Assembly: GCA_041538025.1 (NCBI GenBank)
Contig: JBGOEV010000001.1
Location: 1-64,000, forward strand
Reading direction: 5' to 3'
Origin: Thermosaccharophagus gerlachensis
GTDB taxonomy: Bacteria > Armatimonadota > Fervidibacteria > Fervidibacterales > Thermosaccharophagaceae
DNA length: 64,000 bases
Below are positions 43,184-52,461 of the stretch, piece after piece. The notes under the pieces were generated by a model, which had not been told where the DNA came from, did not search any database, and saw nothing but the letters and a program-made list of their open reading frames with translations. Position 1 is the first letter of the stretch. The number at the start of each line of letters is the position of its first letter. The position numbers and the translations under genes were made by a program.

Positions 43184-44659
43184 TCAGAAACGCCACGACA
43201 TCAATCGCAGGTTGCTCCTTCGTGCAACATGTTCGGTTCGAAGATAGCGCAAGAGCAGCAGGTCACCAACAAACCATAGGATGACTACAAAAGCTGGGTT
43301 GTATTTAAGCCTTACTTTGAGTGTTGGACTCCAAGTCCATGCGATGCCAAAGGCAATAAGTAAGAGCCCAATGAGGTATGAGGCAAGTAAAAACGCCGGT
43401 TTTTTTCTCGTCATGCGCATTGGTCTTGCTCGGTAAGAACACTTCAAAACATGTTTTCCGCGCTTCAATGCCAATGCAGTTACGAGCAAGAACAATAGCC
43501 AACCAATTGCTGCCCATGCATCAAAGAACACGAAGTAAAGCTGTATAGCCTTTGAAAGTGTTGCGACTTTGTCACGAAGCGTTCTTGACTCATATGCTTT
43601 TGGGTTTACCAACTTATGCTTTAGCCACGTGATTGGGAGTGTCCTGCCGACTCGCAGCGCTTCACATACATCCTCAACACTTTGCACATCGCCATGTAAG
43701 CAAGTTGCAGTAAAGCTATGTGCGCCAAACTTAAAATCGTTGCTCGCTATGAGTGGGCGCTTCCCATATGCCCTTTGCCACAGCGTTATGTCATCACAGA
43801 TAATGTTTCTGTTTATCACCTCAAAGCCATCTGCGAGTTTAAACAATTTATCAACCTTGTGGTGAGCTGTCCAAGGATGCGCAACGATTACTACACCGCC
43901 ACTTGATTTAGCACCTTCAATTGCTCGTTCAAACCCTTCCTTCGGGCTATAACTTTTGCTAATGTTGAGTAGCAGGACATGCGTGCGTGCATGTAGCTCT
44001 TCACCGACGATGATCAGGATTTTGTAGCCACGCTTTTGTGCGTAGCGCAGCGCTTCAATACCACCGCTTACCGTGTTTGTATCGGTTATGGCTATGACTT
44101 TGAAACCTCTCTTGCGGTGCCATTCAACGACTTTCGCCGGGCTGAACAGCCCGCTTGAACGGTATGTATGAGCATGGAAGTTCGCAACGATACAGCCTTT
44201 CTTCTCAGCCCTATAACGCATCGTTGGTGCATAGAAGCTTAGCCAACACATCATCGTAAACACCTGAGCCGAAAGCATGAACGATGTTAGCAATCCATTC
44301 AATAGGTTACCAATTGAGATACCTCTACAAGCTACCCAAGCTACCATAAATGGGGCAATGATCAGGAAAGCAATTAAAGTGGCTGAACAAACCGTATCGG
44401 CAGTTCCTACAATGAAAGCCAAAGCAATCAACGGTTCAGCGACGATGCGAACTAATGCATGCGGTTTTAACGGTTCAAGTTTAAGGTGTGAGCCTTTCTT
44501 TGCCACTACGAACTTATGCTGTGGTTCATATTCGCAGGTTGCTTCGTTTTGGCTTTGCGTGACGGTGGTCATCCAAACGAGGCATAGGAGAGAAAATATG
44601 ACTACTGCTGTTTTGCAAACAGCGCTCTCCAGAAGCCTCATGCTACCTCGCTCATTCAT
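43184..44659 (-). CDS. Membrane protein with PHP phosphoesterase domain
   Basis: A PHP metal-dependent hydrolase domain (~145-340: ANFHAHTYRS, AITDTNTVSG, GEELHARTHVLL, IVAHPW, IASNDFKFGA) is flanked by membrane helices: three before it (~10-30, ~65-105, ~115-140) and three after (~370-395, ~425-447, ~460-480). All main PHP metal-ligand motifs are visible. It may cleave a phosphoester or a sugar-phosphate head group at the membrane. The start is uncertain: ATG 44659 overlaps the end of the receiver gene by 8 bp, and ATG 44641 is also possible. The overlap suggests co-expression with the receiver protein. Confidence 0.78.
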   Translation of the reverse strand: MNERGSMRLLESAVCKTAVVIFSLLCLVWMTTVTQSQNEATCEYEPQHKFVVAKKGSHLKLEPLKPHALVRIVAEPLIALAFIVGTADTVCSATLIAFLIIAPFMVAWVACRGISIGNLLNGLLTSFMLSAQVFTMMCWLSFYAPTMRYRAEKKGCIVANFHAHTYRSSGLFSPAKVVEWHRKRGFKVIAITDTNTVSGGIEALRYAQKRGYKILIIVGEELHARTHVLLLNISKSYSPKEGFERAIEGAKSSGGVVIVAHPWTAHHKVDKLFKLADGFEVINRNIICDDITLWQRAYGKRPLIASNDFKFGAHSFTATCLHGDVQSVEDVCEALRVGRTLPITWLKHKLVNPKAYESRTLRDKVATLSKAIQLYFVFFDAWAAIGWLLFLLVTALALKRGKHVLKCSYRARPMRMTRKKPAFLLASYLIGLLLIAFGIAWTWSPTLKVRLKYNPAFVVILWFVGDLLLLRYLRTEHVARRSNLRLMSWRF

Positions 44660-45074
44660 CACTTTCGCTCTTCTCTTCCTTTTCACTGCTGGCTTTAGAT
44701 TCAAGCAATTCTCTAACTACTTCAACAAGTGCCCGTGGTTTAAATGGTTTTGTAAGATAGCGGTCTGCACCAAGTTCCATGCCACGTCTTCTGTCCTCCT
44801 CGCCTCTTGCGGTCGTGAGTATGATCACAGGGATTGAACGTAGATTTGGATCGCTCTTAATAATGCCGAGCAATTGTAACCCGCTTATCTCCGGCATGTA
44901 TATGTCAACGATGGCGAGGTCGAATGATTGCTCCTTTAGTAGCCTTAAAGCTTCATAAGCGTTTGATGCTTCAACGACTTCACACTCCTCAAGGAAGCGT
45001 AAAGAGAGGCTTACAAGTCTGCGCAATGTTTCGGAATCATCAACGACAAGCACTCTTTTTTGCCGAGTGCTCAT
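44652..45074 (-). CDS. Single-domain response regulator (CheY-like)
   Basis: A receiver domain only. The acidic pocket is RVLVVDDSETLR, the phospho-Asp is in LAIVDIYMPEISG (~58), Thr in ILTTARGEED, and Lys in YLTKPFKP. A Glu/Ser-rich tail of ~15 residues follows. There is no output domain, so signalling would be by protein interaction. GGAGAGGAGAGG precedes the ATG. It could pair with the GAF histidine kinase at 8.7-10.0 kb, but nothing in the sequence shows this. Its stop overlaps the PHP membrane protein start. Confidence 0.92.
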   Translation of the reverse strand: MSTRQKRVLVVDDSETLRRLVSLSLRFLEECEVVEASNAYEALRLLKEQSFDLAIVDIYMPEISGLQLLGIIKSDPNLRSIPVIILTTARGEEDRRRGMELGADRYLTKPFKPRALVEVVRELLESKASSEKEEKSESDE

Positions 45075-45140
45075 AGCCTCTCCTCTCCGTTCGTAGTAAC
45101 CTTTTGTGAATGCTCACTGTATAGCAGTTTAACGAGGCAA

Positions 45141-46259
45141 CTACTCACATGTTCGCCTCAAAGCCAGTTCGTATACTTGCATTGTCATTCTTGCTGTCCT
45201 TTCCCATGTGTATTCGCTCGCTATTCTCAATCCCATTTTGATAAGGTTTTCTGCGAGTTCCTTATCAATAAGCAAACTCAATATTGCATTAGCAAGCGCA
45301 TCGCTATCGTTTGGGTCAACCAGTATTGCACCATTGCTTGCAAACTCGTTTATTGCTGGTGCATCTCCAGCTACAACTGGCGTGCCACACGCCATCGCTT
45401 CTATCACTGGAAGACCAAAACCTTCATAGCGCGATGGGAAAGCAAAAACATCGGCAGCACTGTAGATGATAGGCAGAAGTTCATCTGGGACATAACCCGT
45501 GAAAACAATCTTCTCGGCAGCTTCCCCAGCTATCCTGAGGAGCGTTTGCTTCATATACTCGGTTGATGCTCCAACCATGACGAGCCAGTCAACGGGAGCT
45601 TTTTCTCTTAACAGCTTCCTAAATGCCTTGACGAGTATGTGTGCGTTCTTCCTTGGTCGGAAGAAATTGACGGTTAAGATGAAGCGTCCATTTATGCCGA
45701 GCCGGCTTGCAAGCAATTGTTTTGAAAGTTCTTTTTGCATCGGCTTAAAGTGTGGTGAAACACCATATGGCGTTACGAATATCTTTGCTGGGTTCACCTT
45801 GAACAACTTCGCCACATCACTCTTCGCGCTTTGCGAGGGGACGAGAACAGCTCTCGAACGCTGGAGCGAGATAAAGCTAAGTGCGTTTGTAACGATACGA
45901 GCTTTAATGCTTGATGGCTCAATGAACATTGCCGATATAGCATCATGCATTGTAACGATAGTCGGGCAACGACACATGAACGGGACAATATATTCAGCAT
46001 GGAATAGCTCAATACCATCTCGCATGGCGATAGACGGCAGTTGGAAGATAGTCCACCACCAACCTGATGGTGCTTTGATTGCCCTCCATTTGGCGTTGCT
46101 TGGAACAGCAGGGAAGTCACCGCGTATAGGCTCGTGGTAGTAGAGGAGTGCCTCGTAATTTTTGAATAGGCGTGCGAGTTCGTTAACGATATTGAGCATG
46201 TAGGTTCTCATTCCAGTCCAACGCATCACCATCGGACGTGCATCATAGCCAACGCGCAT
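45141..46259 (-). CDS. GT4 glycosyltransferase
   Basis: GT-B fold, family 4. The N-terminal domain opens RVGYDARPMVMRWTGMRTYM; the nucleotide-sugar site contains FPSRYEGFGLPVIEAMACGT with the EX7E motif, and ILTVNFFRPRKNAHILV marks the linker. It transfers a sugar, often mannose, from an NDP-sugar to a lipid- or polysaccharide-bound acceptor. It is one of three GT4 genes in a row, suggesting surface glycan or exopolysaccharide assembly. It lies 18 bp downstream of the second GT gene on the same strand. Confidence 0.9.
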   Translation of the reverse strand: MRVGYDARPMVMRWTGMRTYMLNIVNELARLFKNYEALLYYHEPIRGDFPAVPSNAKWRAIKAPSGWWWTIFQLPSIAMRDGIELFHAEYIVPFMCRCPTIVTMHDAISAMFIEPSSIKARIVTNALSFISLQRSRAVLVPSQSAKSDVAKLFKVNPAKIFVTPYGVSPHFKPMQKELSKQLLASRLGINGRFILTVNFFRPRKNAHILVKAFRKLLREKAPVDWLVMVGASTEYMKQTLLRIAGEAAEKIVFTGYVPDELLPIIYSAADVFAFPSRYEGFGLPVIEAMACGTPVVAGDAPAINEFASNGAILVDPNDSDALANAILSLLIDKELAENLIKMGLRIASEYTWERTARMTMQVYELALRRTCE

Positions 46260-46277
46260 GGCTTTCGTTATTTCACC

Positions 46278-47447
46278 TCAACGCGAAGCATCAAGGGCTG
46301 CCTCTTCAAAAGCTTTCAATGTTTTTAAAGCTGTTTGTTTCCATGAGAATTCTCTTGCCCTCTCAATTCCCAACTTGCTCAGCTCTGATCGTAACTCTTT
46401 GTTTATAAGCACCTCTTTCAAGGCATGTGTCCATGCATCTTCATCGCGTGGATCAATCATTATCGCAGCGTTACCTGCGACTTCTGGCAACGCAGGTGCG
46501 TTGCTACAGAGCACAGGCGTGCCACATGCCATTGCCTCAATGACTGGAAGACCAAACCCCTCGGCAAGCGATGGGTAAATGAAAGCATCGGCACCGCAAT
46601 ACAATGCTGGAAGTTCATCATCAGGCACATAGCCGACTATTGTAACCCTGTTTTGTAAGCCGAGTTTCTCAATCTCCGCAAGCAGAGAATCACTATACCA
46701 ACCAAGGCTACCAGCGATGACAAATCTATGAGGTAGTTCGTTTTTAAGCCTCGCGAAGGCTCTTAAGAACACGTTCAAATTCTTCCTCGGTTCTACAACA
46801 CCAACATAAAGCACATAGCTTTCCGCAAGCCCATACTTACGCATAACCGATTCAACGAACTCCTTTGGCTGTGGCTTAAAGTGCTCTGCAGGTGCGAGCG
46901 GTGTGACGATTATGCGTTCATTTGTGAAGCGGAATATTTCGATAAGCTGAGCTTTAACAGCATCTGAAAACGTGAGCAAGCGTTTCGCTCTTTTCGCCCA
47001 TTGCATTGTTATCCGAGTGACATAAATAGTGTTAGGTAAGTGGCAATGTGGATGTGTAAGTGGTGTCAGGTCGAAGATCGTGAGCACAAGCCCACCACTC
47101 ATATAAGGTAGGAAAGGGTAGAACGGCGAGAAGTAAACGTTTGGTCTCCCAAACATGATGTCAGCGATTGGAAGCTTGTTGAACCGCACAAGGAGGAGCC
47201 TGAATTTTGAATGATGAAAGAGCCTTGTTGGGAAGCGCGTCACCTTAGCCGAGACATATTTCGTATTGCCTTTGCAAATGTTCAAGTTCGGCATTTTCGG
47301 TGGAGGCTTGAGCATGCATCCATACCAAATGATGTAGCTGTTTGACCTATCAATGCTGAGAAGAGCTTTAAGGAGTTCCCTAACATATACGCCACTCCCA
47401 AACGGTCGTTGCAAGACTTCAATAGGAGCATAGAAGCAGATTTTCAT
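46278..47447 (-). CDS. GT4 glycosyltransferase
   Basis: Same GT-B architecture as its neighbour: N-terminal KICFYAPIEVLQRPFGSGVY, central YVLYVGVVEPRKNLNVFLRA, and C-terminal YPSLAEGFGLPVIEAMACGT with the EX7E pair. 389 residues with no signal peptide, so it acts at the cytoplasmic face. It leads a two-gene minus-strand pair and diverges from the third GT4 gene across a 148-bp gap in which no strong promoter was recognised. Confidence 0.9.
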   Translation of the reverse strand: MKICFYAPIEVLQRPFGSGVYVRELLKALLSIDRSNSYIIWYGCMLKPPPKMPNLNICKGNTKYVSAKVTRFPTRLFHHSKFRLLLVRFNKLPIADIMFGRPNVYFSPFYPFLPYMSGGLVLTIFDLTPLTHPHCHLPNTIYVTRITMQWAKRAKRLLTFSDAVKAQLIEIFRFTNERIIVTPLAPAEHFKPQPKEFVESVMRKYGLAESYVLYVGVVEPRKNLNVFLRAFARLKNELPHRFVIAGSLGWYSDSLLAEIEKLGLQNRVTIVGYVPDDELPALYCGADAFIYPSLAEGFGLPVIEAMACGTPVLCSNAPALPEVAGNAAIMIDPRDEDAWTHALKEVLINKELRSELSKLGIERAREFSWKQTALKTLKAFEEAALDASR

Positions 47448-47595
47448 TTTCCTTCACCTGTGCGGGTCTGAGTAGCCATTTGCAAATTTTGGCGCACTAA
47501 GCAAACCTTATAGCAACAGGGAGGAGGTTTTAAAGATAAGCTAACTGCAGGTTGATGATCAGGTATGTGGTGCACTTAATGTGGGGTGTTCGTAG

Positions 47596-48693
47596 ATGGC
47601 TCGCATAGCTATAGATGCGCGCCCATTGGTGAAGCGTGACCGAACAGGAGTTGAGAATGTTGCTTATCAGTTTGTCAAGCTTATTTTAACTATCCCCGAG
47701 GTGCATCAGTGGCATCTATACTTCTCTGACCCGCCAAAGTTTTCCCTCCCGCAGCGTGTGAAGTGGAGAAGCTATCGTGGGAGAGGTTGGTTGCGCGTTG
47801 TTGTTCCAGTGTGGATGCTCATTGACCGCATTCAATTAATTCACTTTGGCATCGGCTATGTGCCAGTTCTTGCGAAGCCCTTTTCAAAAGTTGCTGTGAC
47901 AACATGTGATCTCATGTGGCTTCAAAACATTGATTTCATAGACCCACCAAGCCGTAGGTTCATCATGAGGGGTGTTTTCCCGTCTTTGAAGTGGCGGACG
48001 GACCATCACATCGCTATATCAAAAGCAACGATGTTGGATGTAATCGTTAAGTTGGGTATACCAAGTGAGCGTGTCAGCCTTGTCTATCCATATGTGGATG
48101 AACGCTTCAAGCGTGTGGAGAATGCGAGGGAGGCTGTAAGGAGACTTTATGGTGTAGAAGGACGTTTCTTACTCTTCGTAGGCGTGGCAAAGCCGAACAA
48201 GAACATCGGAAGGCTCCTTGATGCTTTTTCAAAACTTCAAAAATTGCATCCAGATGCGAAGCTTGTCATAGCAGGTTTTGTGATGCCATTTTGGGAGGAG
48301 ACAAGACGCATAATACGTGGCGAGCCGAATGTCATCTGGTTGAAGTATGTTCCAGAGGAGCATCTGCCATTGCTTTACAGTGCATGCGTTGCTTTTGTAT
48401 CGCCAGCGCTTAATGAAGGTTTTGGCTTGCCGTTGCTTGAAGCCATGGCTTGTGGTGCGCCAATCATCGCAGGTAATACGGGTGCTCAGCCTGAAGTAGT
48501 TGGGGATGCTGGAATACTTGTAAACCCAAACAGCACAGAAGAGATATTTGAGGCTATGTTAGCTGTTTGGACAGATGATGAGCTTGCAAAACGCATGAGC
48601 GAGATGTCGCTTGAGAGGGCGCTTTTCTTTTCACCACAACAAACATTGTCTCAATTGCTTACAGCGTATGAGAAAGCACTCTCAGATCCATGA
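47596..48693 (+). CDS. GT4 glycosyltransferase
   Basis: N-terminal ARIAIDARPLVKRDRTGVEN closely parallels the 45.1-kb GT. Central LLFVGVAKPNKNIGRLLDA and C-terminal SPALNEGFGLPLLEAMACGA complete the GT4 pattern. 365 residues. GGGGTG precedes the ATG. The three transferases share an opening (D-A-R-P) that suggests a common origin and related donors. It is followed by a zinc dehydrogenase. Confidence 0.9.
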   Translation: MARIAIDARPLVKRDRTGVENVAYQFVKLILTIPEVHQWHLYFSDPPKFSLPQRVKWRSYRGRGWLRVVVPVWMLIDRIQLIHFGIGYVPVLAKPFSKVAVTTCDLMWLQNIDFIDPPSRRFIMRGVFPSLKWRTDHHIAISKATMLDVIVKLGIPSERVSLVYPYVDERFKRVENAREAVRRLYGVEGRFLLFVGVAKPNKNIGRLLDAFSKLQKLHPDAKLVIAGFVMPFWEETRRIIRGEPNVIWLKYVPEEHLPLLYSACVAFVSPALNEGFGLPLLEAMACGAPIIAGNTGAQPEVVGDAGILVNPNSTEEIFEAMLAVWTDDELAKRMSEMSLERALFFSPQQTLSQLLTAYEKALSDP

Positions 48694-48775
48694 GCGCCTT
48701 TAACACATAAGACGGCAAAATATTTTTCGTGGTGTTCTCAATTTAAAAACTTCATCTTGTGAGGGGGTGGAGCAG

Positions 48776-49822
48776 ATGGCTAAAATGAAGGCTGCTGTTC
48801 TGCACGGTATAAATGACCTGCGCATTGAAGAGGTTGATATGCCAACGATTACCAGTGACGAACAAGTGCTAATTCGGATAAGAGCTGTTGGTGTTTGTGG
48901 TTCTGACATTCACTACTACCGTGAGGGGCGTATTGGCAGATTCGTGGTCAAAGAGCCGTTGATATTAGGTCATGAGTGTGCCGGTGAGGTGGTAGAAGTT
49001 GGTAAAGCTGTTAAAGGCTTGAAGCCGGGTGATAAGGTGGCAATAGAACCCGGAGTTGGCTGCAGAAGATGTAAGTATTGTCATGAAGGGAGATACAACC
49101 TTTGTCCGCAGGAGAAATTTATGGCAACGCCACCAACTCATGGTGCGTTTGCTGAGTATGTCGTTTGGGATGGCGATTTTGTTTTCAAGCTCCCGGATGA
49201 GACATCATTCGAAGCTGGTGCTTTATGTGAGCCTTTGGCTGTTGCATTGCATGCGGTTAACATATCGGAAATGAGGTCAGCATCAACTGTTGCTGTTTTA
49301 GGTTGCGGACCTATTGGATTGGCTTTAATTCAAGCTGCGATTGCAAGCGGTGCATCAAGCGTGATCGCTACCGACATCTACTCACTCAGACTGAACAAAG
49401 CTTTGGAGATGGGCGCTACCTATGTTTTCAACGCCAACGAGGTTGATGCAGTTTCTGCGATACTTGAGGCAACAGACGGTGAAGGTGCTGATGTTGTTTT
49501 TGAAGCGGCTGGCTCTGTGGTAACGCAAAGACAAGCATTCTCAGTTGTCAAGAGCGGTGGCGTGATAGTTCTCGTTGGGATGACTCCGGAGGATAAAAAC
49601 GAGGTCCCTTTGCTTGATTTGATCACGCGTGAATATCAGGTGCGTGGCATATTGCGGTATGCCAACAGTTATCCTCAAGCAGTTGCTCTAACAGCGACCG
49701 GCAAGGTTAACTTGCTACCAATGGTGACACATCGTTTCCCCTTGGAAAAGACGGTTGAGGCACTTGAGTTAGCCGATACAAAGAAGGACGAAGCCATCAA
49801 GGTTATGGTTACCATGAGCTGA
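48776..49822 (+). CDS. Zinc-dependent sorbitol/threonine-dehydrogenase-like alcohol dehydrogenase
   Basis: Medium-chain dehydrogenase, 348 residues. The catalytic zinc region is GVCGSDIHYY and GHECAGEVVEVG; the structural zinc set is complete (CRRCKYCHEGRYNLC). FMATPPTHGAFAEYV is typical of polyol (sorbitol/xylitol) dehydrogenases. The NAD site is VAVLGCGPIGLALIQ. It oxidises a secondary alcohol of a polyol or an amino alcohol. ATG 48776 is preferred (GAGGGGGTG 6 nt upstream) over GTG 48767. The next gene starts 39 bp later. Confidence 0.9.
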   Translation: MAKMKAAVLHGINDLRIEEVDMPTITSDEQVLIRIRAVGVCGSDIHYYREGRIGRFVVKEPLILGHECAGEVVEVGKAVKGLKPGDKVAIEPGVGCRRCKYCHEGRYNLCPQEKFMATPPTHGAFAEYVVWDGDFVFKLPDETSFEAGALCEPLAVALHAVNISEMRSASTVAVLGCGPIGLALIQAAIASGASSVIATDIYSLRLNKALEMGATYVFNANEVDAVSAILEATDGEGADVVFEAAGSVVTQRQAFSVVKSGGVIVLVGMTPEDKNEVPLLDLITREYQVRGILRYANSYPQAVALTATGKVNLLPMVTHRFPLEKTVEALELADTKKDEAIKVMVTMS

Positions 49823-49861
49823 TGCTGAAGCTACAGGCACAAGTTGGGTGGGGTGTTGAAA

Positions 49862-50173
49862 ATGAGGCGCCACACGATTGAGTTTTTAGTTGAAGGTGGT
49901 GTTTACATTGAAACGCTCATAAGGGCGATTGATGAGGTGCGTTTTGAGAAGCGATGGTCCGTTTGGGCTTCGGTGAAAGGTGAAAAGTGTGTCGTTAAGA
50001 TGTGGCGATGGTTCATACCTGTTACATTGCTCATTGTGGATGGTAAGCGCGTTAGAGTGTTGCGCGAAGAGGGGTTTGTCATCTGGATGGCGTATGAGAA
50101 GCGCTCAGCAGCACAGGAGCCGTTGCGAAGGCTCATCAATGAATTGCGTTTCAGGAAGCTTGTTTCATATTGA
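49862..50173 (+). CDS. Small conserved-looking protein of unknown function
   Basis: 103 residues, starting at ATG 49862 behind GGTGGGGTG. It is basic and Trp-rich (KRWSVWASVKGEKCVVKMWRW, shortened here: KRWSVWASVKG and KMWRWFIP), with an amphipathic C-terminus LRRLINELRFRKL. There is no signal peptide, and one short hydrophobic run (FIPVTLLIV) is too short for a sure membrane helix. No family is recognised. It sits 39 bp after the dehydrogenase and 38 bp before nadB in a same-strand run, which supports it being a real gene. Confidence 0.55.
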   Translation: MRRHTIEFLVEGGVYIETLIRAIDEVRFEKRWSVWASVKGEKCVVKMWRWFIPVTLLIVDGKRVRVLREEGFVIWMAYEKRSAAQEPLRRLINELRFRKLVSY

Positions 50174-50211
50174 CTGGAAAGAGAATAGCTGTTTTGTGAG
50201 GTGGGTGTTTC

Positions 50212-51891
50212 GTGGCACAGGTTAAGCGCTACCTCGTCAGCTTGGATGAGTGTCGTTCTCAAGGTCTTGTTGTAAGGAACTACGATGCTGTAATAGTTGG
50301 GAGTGGCATAGCAGGGCTATGGACAGCGCTACAACTTCTTTCGGTTAGAGATGCCAAGATTGCAATTGTAAGCAAGGCTTCAGCCCACGAATGCAATACA
50401 TACTACGCTCAAGGTGGCATTGCAGCTGTCCTTTATCCAACTGATTCCCCTGAGATGCATTTCAGTGATACGGTTGAAGCAGGAGCTGGGCTTTGCAACA
50501 CTGAGGCTGCATGGGTGCTCGTCACCGAGACTCCTTCTCTAATCCATGAGCTACGCTCACTTGGTGTAAGGTTTGAAGAGGAAGACGGGAAGCTAAAGCT
50601 TGCTCGCGAAGGCGCACATAGAGTTAGCCGAATCGTCTATGCAAGAGGTGACAGAACAGGGTATGAGATTGAGCAAGTGTTGCTTAGGAAGGTGAGGGAA
50701 AAAGGTGTTGATCTGCTTGAGTGGACGTTTGCAATTGACCTCCTTACGATGGATAATGAATGTTTTGGCGTGCTCGCTTGGTCGGAACACGATCATTGTT
50801 ATATGGCGTTGCTTGGCTTAGTTACATTCATTTGCACTGGTGGTGTCGGACAGTTGTATGAATCAACAACAAACGCGAAGGTTGCTACAGGTGATGGTCT
50901 GGCGATGGCGTATCGTGCTGGTGCAACGCTTACAGATTTAGAGTTCATCCAGTTTCATCCAACTGCCCTCTACGAAATTCGTTCTCCAAGGCTTTTAATA
51001 AGTGAGACAGTCAGGGGTGAAGGTGGCATACTGCTCAACATTAATAAGGAGCGTTTTATGCCGCGCTATCATCCGATGGGTGAGCTTGCGCCAAGGGATG
51101 TTGTTTGTCGGGCTATACTCAATGAGATGAAGCGCACCAATTCTGACCATGTGTTCATTGATGTAACTTCACTTGATGGGGGATTGATAAGGAAACGCTT
51201 CCCATACATCTATGAGCAATGCCTTGAGCGTGGTTACAATATCGCTAAGCAACCAATACCAGTTGCTCCAGCTGCACACTACATCATGGGCGGTATTAGT
51301 GTTGACCTCTATGGGCGAACATCCATACGCAGGCTGTATGCTGTTGGTGAGGCATCTTGCACAGGGTTGCATGGTGCAAACAGGCTCGCAAGTAATTCGT
51401 TGAACGAAGCCCTCGTCTTCGGGAAAAGAGCAGCCAAGGATGCTTTACAATTCATGGAGAATGCCACCGTCAATGTTGATGTAACAGCGCTTCTTGAGGG
51501 GCAGGGTGAGGATAAGGAAGCAAACATAGATTTTGTCCAAATACATTCCAACTTGCAAAAGCTGATGAGCGAAAGCGTTGGTATAAGCAGAGAGAAGCGT
51601 GGTCTTGAAGCAGCTCGCTCACAGATTGAGCAATGGTTAAACTCTTTCAAACATGTGGCGCCGACTGTGAAGGCGTGGGAGGTAGCAAATATGCTTTTGA
51701 TTTGCAGGTTAATAGTTGAGTCGGCGCTAATGCGTATGGAGAGCAGGGGGGCGCACTATAGAGAAGATTACCCAGAAAGGGACGATGTAAGGTGGCTTGC
51801 ACGAATCATTCATGTATGTCACCAAACTGGAGATCATATCCTCGTGCCAGGGAAGGTGAGCATATCGAGGGTGGTCAAGACATCAATATAA
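50212..51891 (+). CDS. nadB: L-aspartate oxidase
   Basis: FAD enzyme oxidising L-aspartate to iminoaspartate, the first step of de novo NAD synthesis. The FAD-binding loop is AVIVGSGIAGLWTAL. The active-site regions are YYAQGGIAAV, GDGLAMAYRAGATL, DLEFIQFHPTAL, SETVRGEGGILLN, LAPRDVVCRAI and HYIMGGISVD, and the C-terminal FAD motif is LASNSLNEALVFGKRAA. Length 559 is normal. GTG start with GAGGTGG 7 nt upstream. nadA and nadC are not in the window. It is followed by an ACT protein and aspartokinase, so two aspartate-consuming enzymes are linked. Confidence 0.96.
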   Translation: MAQVKRYLVSLDECRSQGLVVRNYDAVIVGSGIAGLWTALQLLSVRDAKIAIVSKASAHECNTYYAQGGIAAVLYPTDSPEMHFSDTVEAGAGLCNTEAAWVLVTETPSLIHELRSLGVRFEEEDGKLKLAREGAHRVSRIVYARGDRTGYEIEQVLLRKVREKGVDLLEWTFAIDLLTMDNECFGVLAWSEHDHCYMALLGLVTFICTGGVGQLYESTTNAKVATGDGLAMAYRAGATLTDLEFIQFHPTALYEIRSPRLLISETVRGEGGILLNINKERFMPRYHPMGELAPRDVVCRAILNEMKRTNSDHVFIDVTSLDGGLIRKRFPYIYEQCLERGYNIAKQPIPVAPAAHYIMGGISVDLYGRTSIRRLYAVGEASCTGLHGANRLASNSLNEALVFGKRAAKDALQFMENATVNVDVTALLEGQGEDKEANIDFVQIHSNLQKLMSESVGISREKRGLEAARSQIEQWLNSFKHVAPTVKAWEVANMLLICRLIVESALMRMESRGAHYREDYPERDDVRWLARIIHVCHQTGDHILVPGKVSISRVVKTSI

Positions 51892-51913
51892 TCGTTCACG
51901 GAGGGCAAGAGGA

Positions 51914-52429
51914 ATGCAAGGGAGAAAAAGCAAGCGCTTCATAACGATAAGCAGATCAGAGTTCGCCCGCAGGAAGGGTGTTACAGATATAGCTTACGAA
52001 GTTGGATTGATACATTTTGCAGTTCCACTTAAGGCTGGTAGGGAAGCTAAGGAACGTATCCAGATATTGAGTGAATTGAGTGCTGGTGGTGTGAAGCCAA
52101 TACTCGTCAAGTTTCATCCTCACTCGCTTCACTTCACGGTTCGTTCCCAAGAGAAGGAGAAGGCACTTGATGTTTTGAGGAACAAATTGCACCTTGAGCC
52201 AACAGTGACAGATAACTGTTGTCTTGTTGCTGTCATCTCTTCAGCGATGAGGGATCTTCCGGGCGTGATGTCAAAGATTGCGGAAGCTGCCCTGCACCTT
52301 TCAACTGATGTTCTTGAAACAAGCGACACAAGGTCTGCCGTTCTCCTTCTTGTGCACGAGAATGAGGCAACGCAATTTATGAAAGCTTTGTGCAAAGCCT
52401 TCAATGTGCGTTCCCCAAAAAGCCTTTAG
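51914..52429 (+). CDS. Stand-alone tandem ACT-domain protein
   Basis: 171 residues. Two ACT-like segments are visible: VGLIHFAVPL...ILSELSAGGVKPILVKF (~30-95) and NCCLVAVISSAMRDLPGVMS (~100-165). They resemble the regulatory part of aspartokinases. There is no catalytic domain. It lies directly upstream of lysC, separated by 32 bp from the chosen lysC start. A role as an effector-binding partner of the aspartokinase is plausible, but it could also act on NadB or alone. Confidence 0.65.
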   Translation: MQGRKSKRFITISRSEFARRKGVTDIAYEVGLIHFAVPLKAGREAKERIQILSELSAGGVKPILVKFHPHSLHFTVRSQEKEKALDVLRNKLHLEPTVTDNCCLVAVISSAMRDLPGVMSKIAEAALHLSTDVLETSDTRSAVLLLVHENEATQFMKALCKAFNVRSPKSL

Positions 52430-52461
52430 GGTGATTGCTATATTGGGGGGTGTATAAAGGC

